Assembly: GCF_023169965.1 (NCBI RefSeq)
Contig: NZ_AP025592.1
Coordinates: 434,001-498,000 of the forward strand
Direction of reading: 5' to 3'
Source of the DNA: Anaeromyxobacter paludicola
GTDB lineage: Bacteria; Myxococcota; Myxococcia; Myxococcales; Anaeromyxobacteraceae
Length of the DNA stretch: 64,000 bases
In this document: one piece after another, positions 58,801-64,000 of the stretch
How the letters are laid out: the number at the start of each line of letters is the position of its first letter
Numbering within the stretch: position 1 is the stretch's first letter
The notes under the pieces: model-generated
The model's input: the letters and a program-made list of their open reading frames with translations, nothing else
What the model was told of the DNA's origin: nothing
Databases searched by the model: none
Made by a program: the position numbers and the translations under genes

Positions 58801-59706
58801 ATGGACGTCCGGGGCCTGCGGGCCTTCGTGGAGGTGGCGCGGCGCGGCGGGTTCACCCGGGCCGGCGCCGCCCTGCACCTGACGCAGCCCTCGGTGAGCA
58901 AGCTCGTGCGCGGGCTCGAGGACGAGCTCGGCGTGCCGCTCCTCCTGCGGGAGCGGGGGAGGGTGGTGCCGACCGACGCCGGGCGGGTGGTGCTCGAGCG
59001 GGCGCAGGGGATCCTGGGCGCGCTCACCGGGATCGAGGAGGAGCTCTCCGAGCTGGCCGGTCTCCGGCGCGGGCGGGTGCGGGTCGGCCTGCCCCCCATG
59101 GTCGGGGGGGCCTTCTTCCCCGAGATCATCGCCGACTTCCGCCGGCGGCACCCGGGGGTCGCGCTCGAGCTGCGAGAAGAGGGCGCGCGCGCGGTCGAGG
59201 CGCTCGTCCGCGCCCGGGAGCTCGACGCCGGCGTGACCCTCCTGCCCACCGACGAGTCCGCCTTCGAGGTGCTGCCGCTGGTGCAGGACCGGCTCCGGGC
59301 CGTGGTCCACCCGGGCAACCCGCTGGCGCGGCGGAGGCGGCTCGCCCTCGCCGACCTGGCGGGCCAGCCGCTCGTGCTCTTCCGCCCCGACTTCGCCCTC
59401 CACGATCGGATCCTGGCCGCCTGCCGCGGGGCCGGGTTCACGCCCGAGGTGGTGAGCGAGAGCGCGCAGTGGGACTTCATCGCCGCGCTGGTGGCGGCCG
59501 ATCTCGGCGTGGCGCTCCTGCCCGGGACCATCTGCGCGCGGCTCGATCCGCGCCGCGTGCGCGACCTCCCGCTCGACGGGCCCGAGATCGCCTGGAACCT
59601 GGCGCTGGTCTGGCGGCGCGACCCCTGGATCCCGCCCGCGGTGCGCGCCTGGATCGACGGCACCCGCCGCCGCCTGCCGCTGGCGCGGTCGGGCCCGGCG
59701 CGCTGA
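58801..59706 (+). CDS. LysR-family transcriptional regulator
   Basis: A 301-residue regulator from ATG 58801, five bases after GGAGG; an ATG at 58789 would add four residues. An N-terminal winged helix-turn-helix (LRAFVEVARRGGFTRAGAALHLTQPSVSKLVRGLEDELG) is followed by the linker helix and a periplasmic-binding-like effector domain (VRVGLPPMVGGAFFPEIIADFRRRHP). The effector is unknown. It faces the lrgAB-like genes, as CidR does in other bacteria, so it probably controls them. The 54-base gap contains TGAATCTTTCGAATCA near 58754-58769, with a TTCGAA core, as a possible binding site. Confidence 0.9.
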   Translation: MDVRGLRAFVEVARRGGFTRAGAALHLTQPSVSKLVRGLEDELGVPLLLRERGRVVPTDAGRVVLERAQGILGALTGIEEELSELAGLRRGRVRVGLPPMVGGAFFPEIIADFRRRHPGVALELREEGARAVEALVRARELDAGVTLLPTDESAFEVLPLVQDRLRAVVHPGNPLARRRRLALADLAGQPLVLFRPDFALHDRILAACRGAGFTPEVVSESAQWDFIAALVAADLGVALLPGTICARLDPRRVRDLPLDGPEIAWNLALVWRRDPWIPPAVRAWIDGTRRRLPLARSGPAR

Positions 59707-59782
59707 CGGCGAGGGCACGGCCGGCCGCCCGCCTCCCGCGCCCGGGCTGGCGCGCCGGGCGGCGGCCGGCTATGGCAGGCGC

Positions 59783-60346
59783 ATGCCACGCACCGTCCTC
59801 GCGGGCGCGCTCTTGCTGGCCGCCCTCGGCGCCGCCTCCCCGGCGCGCGCCGCACCCGACTTCAAGCCCACCGGCGAGGTCATCCTCGTGGGGCTCGGAC
59901 CGGGCTTCGGCGCGAGCTTCGACGCCGAGCGCGTGGTGGGACCGAACGTGAACCTCACCCGGCGCGGCGAGGACGCCTGGGCCGGCGACATCGCGGGGCT
60001 CGACGTGGACCTGTCGGTGCAGGGCGGCCACATCACCGGGCCCAACGTGGACCTGCACGTGGCCCGGCAGGGCGAGCGGACCGAGATCCGCGGCCTGCTG
60101 CGCGGGAAGGTGGTCCGGCTCGAGGTGGACGCGAAGAAGGTGAGCGGCCGCTCGGGCGTCTGCTCGCTCGAGCTGCGCCGCGACCAGGCCGGCGACTACG
60201 AGGGGGACCTCGGCTGCGTCGGGCGCCGCAGCGCGCTGCCCGCGACCGGGCGGAGCTTCCTGCGCGTGCAGGGGGACGCGGCCACGCCGGAGCGCCGGCC
60301 GTTCCCGCAGTTCGCGCTGGCGCTGGTGGCGATCATCCCGGGCTGA
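59783..60346 (+). CDS. hypothetical exported protein
   Basis: A 187-residue protein with a signal peptide (VLAGALLLAALGAASPARA). The mature part is strand-rich (VILVGLGPGFGASFDAERVVGPNVNLTRRGEDAWAG) with a repeated GPNV unit (GPNVNL, GPNVDL) and two Cys (GVCSLELRRD, LGCVGRR) that may form a disulfide. No family recognised. It has no clear operon partner, and the gene stands alone. Confidence 0.65.
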   Translation: MPRTVLAGALLLAALGAASPARAAPDFKPTGEVILVGLGPGFGASFDAERVVGPNVNLTRRGEDAWAGDIAGLDVDLSVQGGHITGPNVDLHVARQGERTEIRGLLRGKVVRLEVDAKKVSGRSGVCSLELRRDQAGDYEGDLGCVGRRSALPATGRSFLRVQGDAATPERRPFPQFALALVAIIPG

Positions 60347-60423
60347 CGATCGCGGCGCGCGCCCTGGGCCGGTCCGCCGTGCCCGTTCCCCTCCGCGGCG
60401 GGGCGGTGGTATGAAGCGCGCCC

Positions 60424-61473
60424 ATGTCCCAGAACCACCCGCGCCGGCAGCTCGCCAGCGACAACTACGCCGGAATCTGCCCCGAGGCCTTCGAGGCGCT
60501 CGCCGCCGCGAACCACGGGCACGCGCCCGGCTACGGCGAGGACGCCTGGACGGCCCGCGCCTCGGACCTCGTCCGCGACGTCTTCGAGACCGACTGCGAC
60601 GTCTTCTTCGCCTTCAACGGCACCGCCGCCAACTCGCTCGCGCTCTCCGCGCTCTGCCAGTCCTACCACTCGATCCTCTGCCACGAGACCGCGCACGTCG
60701 AGACCGACGAGTGCGGCGCGCCCGAGTTCTTCTCGAACGGCACCAAGGTGCTCACCGTCCCCGGGCGCGACGGCAAGATCGACCCCGCCGCCATCGACCA
60801 CATGGTCCGGCGGCGCAGCGACATCCACTACCCGAAGCCGCGGGTGGTGAGCCTCACCCAGGCCACCGAGACCGGGACCGTCTACGCGCCGGACGAGGTG
60901 CGCGCCGTGGGCGAGCGGGCCCGCGCCAACGGCCTCCACGTCCACATGGACGGCGCGCGCTTCGCGAACGCCGTGGCGGCGCTGGGCGTGGCGCCGAAGG
61001 AGCTCACCTGGAAGGCCGGCGTGGACGTGCTCTGCTTCGGCGGGACCAAGAACGGCATGGCGGTCGGCGAGGCGGTGGTCTTCTTCGACCGGTCCCTCGC
61101 CGCAGAGTTCGAGTACCGCTGCAAGCAGGCCGGCCAGCTCGCCTCGAAGATGCGCTTCCTGGCCGCCCCCTGGGTGGGGATGCTCGAGGGCGGGGCCTGG
61201 CTGCGCCGCGCCGGCCACGCCAACGAGATGGCGCGGGCGCTCCACCGCCTGCTCTCGGACGTCCCGGGCGTGCGGCTCCTGCGCGTGCCCCAGGCCAACA
61301 GCGTCTTCGCGGAGCTGCCGCCCGAGGTCTCGGACGGCCTCCACCAGCGCGGCTGGCACTTCTACTCGTTCATCGCCGGCGGCGGCTCGCGCCTCATGTG
61401 CTCCTGGGACACCGAGCTCGCCGACGTCGAGGGCTTCGCCGCCGACGTCCGGGAGCTGATGTCGCGGCGGTAG
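60424..61473 (+). CDS. threonine aldolase-family PLP enzyme (low-specificity type)
   Basis: A 349-residue fold-type I PLP enzyme of the beta-eliminating lyase group. Motifs: RQLASDNYAGICPEAFEAL, the PLP-ring region FNGTAANSLAL, HETAHVETDECGAPE, HMDGARFANA (Asp holding the pyridine N) and Lys209 in CFGGTKNGM, which forms the Schiff base. It should cleave L-threonine or L-allo-threonine to glycine and acetaldehyde. The first ~10 residues are short, with no transit signal. It is a single-gene unit. Confidence 0.92.
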   Translation: MSQNHPRRQLASDNYAGICPEAFEALAAANHGHAPGYGEDAWTARASDLVRDVFETDCDVFFAFNGTAANSLALSALCQSYHSILCHETAHVETDECGAPEFFSNGTKVLTVPGRDGKIDPAAIDHMVRRRSDIHYPKPRVVSLTQATETGTVYAPDEVRAVGERARANGLHVHMDGARFANAVAALGVAPKELTWKAGVDVLCFGGTKNGMAVGEAVVFFDRSLAAEFEYRCKQAGQLASKMRFLAAPWVGMLEGGAWLRRAGHANEMARALHRLLSDVPGVRLLRVPQANSVFAELPPEVSDGLHQRGWHFYSFIAGGGSRLMCSWDTELADVEGFAADVRELMSRR

Positions 61474-61488
61474 GGCCGGGGGCCCGGC

Positions 61489-62010
61489 CTAGCTCCCCGG
61501 GTCCGAGCCGGTCTCCTCGACCCAGGGATCCTCGACCGCGTCCGGCACGCGCCGGAGCAGCTCGCGGAGGAAGGCCTCGTGCCGCTCCTCCGCCGCGGCG
61601 ATCTCGGAGAAGAGCGCGCGGACCTCCGGGTCGCGCACCAGCGGGAGCGCCGCCGCGTAGAAGCCGTGCGAGCGCTCCTCCGCCACCAGCGCCGCCTCGA
61701 CCGCCTCGCGCGGCGAGAGCAGCACGTGCGTCGCGCGGGCGTCCGGCGCCTCCACCTCCGTCACCAGTCCCGGATCGACCCGGCGCGGCGCGTCGGCGAA
61801 GAGGGCGCGGCGCCGCGCCGCGAGCTGCGCCGCGTGCCGCGCCTCGCCGGCCGCCATCGCGTGGAACATGCCAGAGGCCTGCGTGGCGAGCCGCTGCCCC
61901 ATCATCCCGGCGTACTCCCGGTACCGGGCGCGCGCCTCCTCCTCGAGGAGGATGGCCAGGTCGAGCGCGTCCTGGAGCGAGAGGCTGCGGAGTTCGAGGG
62001 CCTGGGGCAT
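61489..62010 (-). CDS. ferritin-like di-iron domain protein
   Basis: A 173-residue protein with GGAGGAGG before its ATG. It has the four-helix pattern of rubrerythrin-like proteins, with EEEARARYREYAGMMGQ and AAGEARHAAQLAARR in one half and AALVAEERSHGFYAAAL and AAAEERHEAFLRELLRR in the other. Glu and ExxH motifs are in the expected places for a di-iron site. No C-terminal rubredoxin domain. It is likely to act in iron or peroxide handling. Confidence 0.85.
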   Translation of the reverse strand: MPQALELRSLSLQDALDLAILLEEEARARYREYAGMMGQRLATQASGMFHAMAAGEARHAAQLAARRRALFADAPRRVDPGLVTEVEAPDARATHVLLSPREAVEAALVAEERSHGFYAAALPLVRDPEVRALFSEIAAAEERHEAFLRELLRRVPDAVEDPWVEETGSDPGS

Positions 62011-62144
62011 GACGTCCTCCTCCGGGCAGGCGCGGAGGCGCCGGCCCGCGGAGGGGGAGCGTGACACGTCGCGCTCCGGCCCGCGATCCGGCCGGTGGGT
62101 TCGCTCCGAGGTCGGGCCCCGGCGGGACCCCCGTCCCGCCCGGG

Positions 62145-64000
62145 CTAGAACTTCCCCAGGTCGTCGTCGTCCTCGAGCGGGATGAGCTCCTCGGGGGTGA
62201 GGTGGATCCCGTTGGTCCCGTTCTTCTTCGCCGCGCCGTTCGCGGCCGGGGGAGGCGAGGCCGGCGGCCGGCGCGGGCCGGGCGCGGCCGGGGCCGGGAG
62301 CCGGGGCGCGGCGGCGCGCGGCGCCGGCCGGGCGGGGGCGTCCGTGCCGGTGAGGCGGAAGGATCCCACCATCGCCGCGAGCTCCTCCGACTGGCCGGAG
62401 AGCTCGCTCGCCGCCGAGGACGACTGCTCGGAGCTGGCGGCGTTCTGCTGCGTCACCCGGTCCATCTCCTCGACCGCCCGGTCGAGCTGGGCGAGCCCGT
62501 TCGACTGCTCCTTCGCGGCGGCGGCGATCTCGGCGATGATGTCGGTGACCTTCCCGACGCCGCCCACGATCTCGCCCAGCTTCTCGGCGACGTGCCGCGA
62601 GGTGCGCGCGCCCTCGCCGGCCTGCTTCACCGACTCGCGGATGAGGGCCTCGGTCTTCTGCGCCGCCTCCTTGCTCCGGAGCGCCAGCGAGCGGACCTCC
62701 TCGGCGACGACGGCGAAGCCGCGCCCCGCCTCGCCGGCCCGCGCGGCCTCCACCGCGGCGTTGAGGGCGAGGAGGTTGGTCTGGAAGGCGATCTCGTTGA
62801 TGTCGCGGATGATGGCGCTCGTCCCCTCGGCCGCGGCCCGGATCTTCTCCATCGCGCCCTGCATCTGCTCCACCGCGCCGGCGCCCTCGACCGCCTGCCC
62901 CTTGGCCCCCTGGGAAAGCGCGCTCGCCTGGGCCGCGTTCTCGGCGGAGGTGCGCGCCATGCCGGCGACCGACTCGAGGCTGGCGCCGGTCTCCTCGAGG
63001 CTGGCGGCCTGCTCCGACGCGCCGCTCGCCACCGCCTGCGCGGAGGCGGCGATCTGCCCGGCGGCGCTCGACACCTGGCGCACCGCCTGCGAGACCTGCG
63101 CCAGGGCCTCGTCGAGCGCCCGGGCCGTCCCGTTGACCGCCTCCTGCATGCGGGCGTGGTCGCCGCGGTACTCGCCGGTCACCCGCGCCGTGAGGTCGCG
63201 GGCCGCGAGCCGCTCCAGCACCGCGCTCGACTCGCGGACCGGCGCGAGCACCGCGTCGAGCGTGGCGTTCACGCCCTCGACCACCTTGCGGAAGTCGCCC
63301 TGGTGACGCGAGGCGTCGGCCCGGGTGTCGAGCCGCCCCTCCACCGCGGCTCGGACCAGCCCGTCGGCGTCCGCCACGAGGGCGTTCACGGCGTCGATGC
63401 AGGTGTTGAGGTTCTGCTCGAGGGCGCGGAAGTCGCCCGGCCACCCGGCGTCGCTCCGGGGCGGGATGCGCCCCTTGGAGATGTCGTCCACGCAGCGGGC
63501 CGCGACCTGGAGCGGGCCGGTGATGGAGTCGAGCATCGCGTTCAGGTTCTGGAGCAGCACGCCGTTGTAGCCGCCGTACCGGGAGACGTCGGCGCGCACG
63601 CCGAGCCGCCCCTCGCGCGCGGCCTGGAAGAGCCGCTCCATGTCGGCGCCGCGCATCCGGATGACGTCGGTGAAGGTGTTCCAGTGCTCCTTGAGCGCGC
63701 CGTAGTCCCCGCGCATCTCGGTGGTGATGGGCGGGGGGACCGAGCCCTGGGCGAAGAGCTGCACGTAGCCGATGCTGAGCTGGAGCGGGGCCAGGAAGGC
63801 GTCCACGCTCGCGTTGACCCCCTCGATGACCTTGCGGAAGTCGCCCTGGTGGCGCGCCGCGTCGGCGCGGGCCTGCAGCTGCCCCTCCACCGCCGCGCGG
63901 GCCAGCGCCTGGGCGTCCACCACGAGCGCGTTCACCGCGGCGATGCAGCGGTTCAGGCCCAGCTTCAGCTCCTCGAAGCGCCCGCGGTAGGTCGCCTCGA
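62145..64000 (-). CDS. poly-HAMP methyl-accepting chemotaxis protein, start beyond the window
   Basis: The visible 618 residues are the C-terminal part; the coding frame continues to base 64000 and its start is outside. At least three HAMP-like modules repeat ([28 protein letters not shown] and [28 protein letters not shown] being near copies, with a third diverged one between). The signalling domain has the conserved hairpin tip ([35 protein letters not shown]). The tail [15 protein letters not shown] is acidic. No membrane helix is visible, so it may be cytoplasmic like FrzCD, or anchored by the missing N-terminal part. DNA repeats of 63275-63355 match 63823-63903. Confidence 0.9.
   Translation of the reverse strand, partial: EATYRGRFEELKLGLNRCIAAVNALVVDAQALARAAVEGQLQARADAARHQGDFRKVIEGVNASVDAFLAPLQLSIGYVQLFAQGSVPPPITTEMRGDYGALKEHWNTFTDVIRMRGADMERLFQAAREGRLGVRADVSRYGGYNGVLLQNLNAMLDSITGPLQVAARCVDDISKGRIPPRSDAGWPGDFRALEQNLNTCIDAVNALVADADGLVRAAVEGRLDTRADASRHQGDFRKVVEGVNATLDAVLAPVRESSAVLERLAARDLTARVTGEYRGDHARMQEAVNGTARALDEALAQVSQAVRQVSSAAGQIAASAQAVASGASEQAASLEETGASLESVAGMARTSAENAAQASALSQGAKGQAVEGAGAVEQMQGAMEKIRAAAEGTSAIIRDINEIAFQTNLLALNAAVEAARAGEAGRGFAVVAEEVRSLALRSKEAAQKTEALIRESVKQAGEGARTSRHVAEKLGEIVGGVGKVTDIIAEIAAAAKEQSNGLAQLDRAVEEMDRVTQQNAASSEQSSSAASELSGQSEELAAMVGSFRLTGTDAPARPAPRAAAPRLPAPAAPGPRRPPASPPPAANGAAKKNGTNGIHLTPEELIPLEDDDDLGKF

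Overview
The window is very GC-rich chromosomal DNA with almost no non-coding space. Genes are packed with 4-bp start/stop overlaps (GTGA, ATGA), GTG starts are common, and no phage, transposase or CRISPR array is visible. The gene set points to a myxobacterial-type deltaproteobacterium close to Anaeromyxobacter: multiheme c-type cytochromes, many hybrid histidine kinases, a poly-HAMP chemotaxis receptor, monomeric isocitrate dehydrogenase, a ~1000-residue NAD-glutamate dehydrogenase, ChrBA and many outer-membrane barrels. The genus is an inference from gene content and base composition, not from a database match.

Layout. 1-4590: tail of a CaiB/BaiF CoA-transferase, then a five-gene zinc-type uptake operon (small Cys-motif exported protein, outer-membrane barrel, periplasmic binding protein, ATPase, permease). 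4597-4771: an initiator tRNA with a clear sigma70-type promoter and an intrinsic terminator. 4800-9700: a visibly different, less GC-extreme accessory stretch with a decayed proline-tRNA fragment, the tail of a dead SDR gene, an intact SDR, a SnoaL-like protein, a TRIC channel, an M20 amidohydrolase, a zinc-finger-less DksA relative and a frameshifted lipoprotein gene. 9980-14384: a patatin phospholipase with a barrel-like C-terminus and a PAS-PAS hybrid kinase. 14381-20378: a pentaheme cytochrome with a small barrel protein, and a chromate-resistance divergon (chrA plus a beta-propeller one way, chrB plus a TfoX-like gene the other) whose control region carries a duplicated operator.

20394-29803: a DUF421 protein, a PocR-PAS hybrid kinase divergent from a ~1950-residue exported cytochrome with 14 heme motifs (one CX3CH), then a single-domain response regulator. 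29989-36939: cupredoxin lipoprotein, AlaX-type editing protein, PlsC acyltransferase, two overlapping extended SDRs, a TauE/SafE permease and a small histidine kinase. 37102-49184: central metabolism (isocitrate and malate dehydrogenases, a GuaB1-type IMPDH/GMPR enzyme, NAD-glutamate dehydrogenase, a SerA-like dehydrogenase, argininosuccinate synthase, a methyltransferase-like protein), ending in a 204-bp antisense overlap with a small membrane protein gene.

49328-64000: an RND efflux operon (adaptor, pump, then an unusual Cys-motif barrel rather than a TolC homologue), a Gly/Arg-tailed protein, a zinc alcohol dehydrogenase pair, an LrgAB-type operon facing a LysR regulator, an aldolase, a ferritin-like protein and a poly-HAMP chemoreceptor that runs off the right edge.

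The parts most worth following up are the chr control region, the giant cytochrome with its flanking signalling genes, the tRNA-adjacent scar, and the antisense overlap at 48981-49184. I found no clear evidence of a wholly new multi-gene system.
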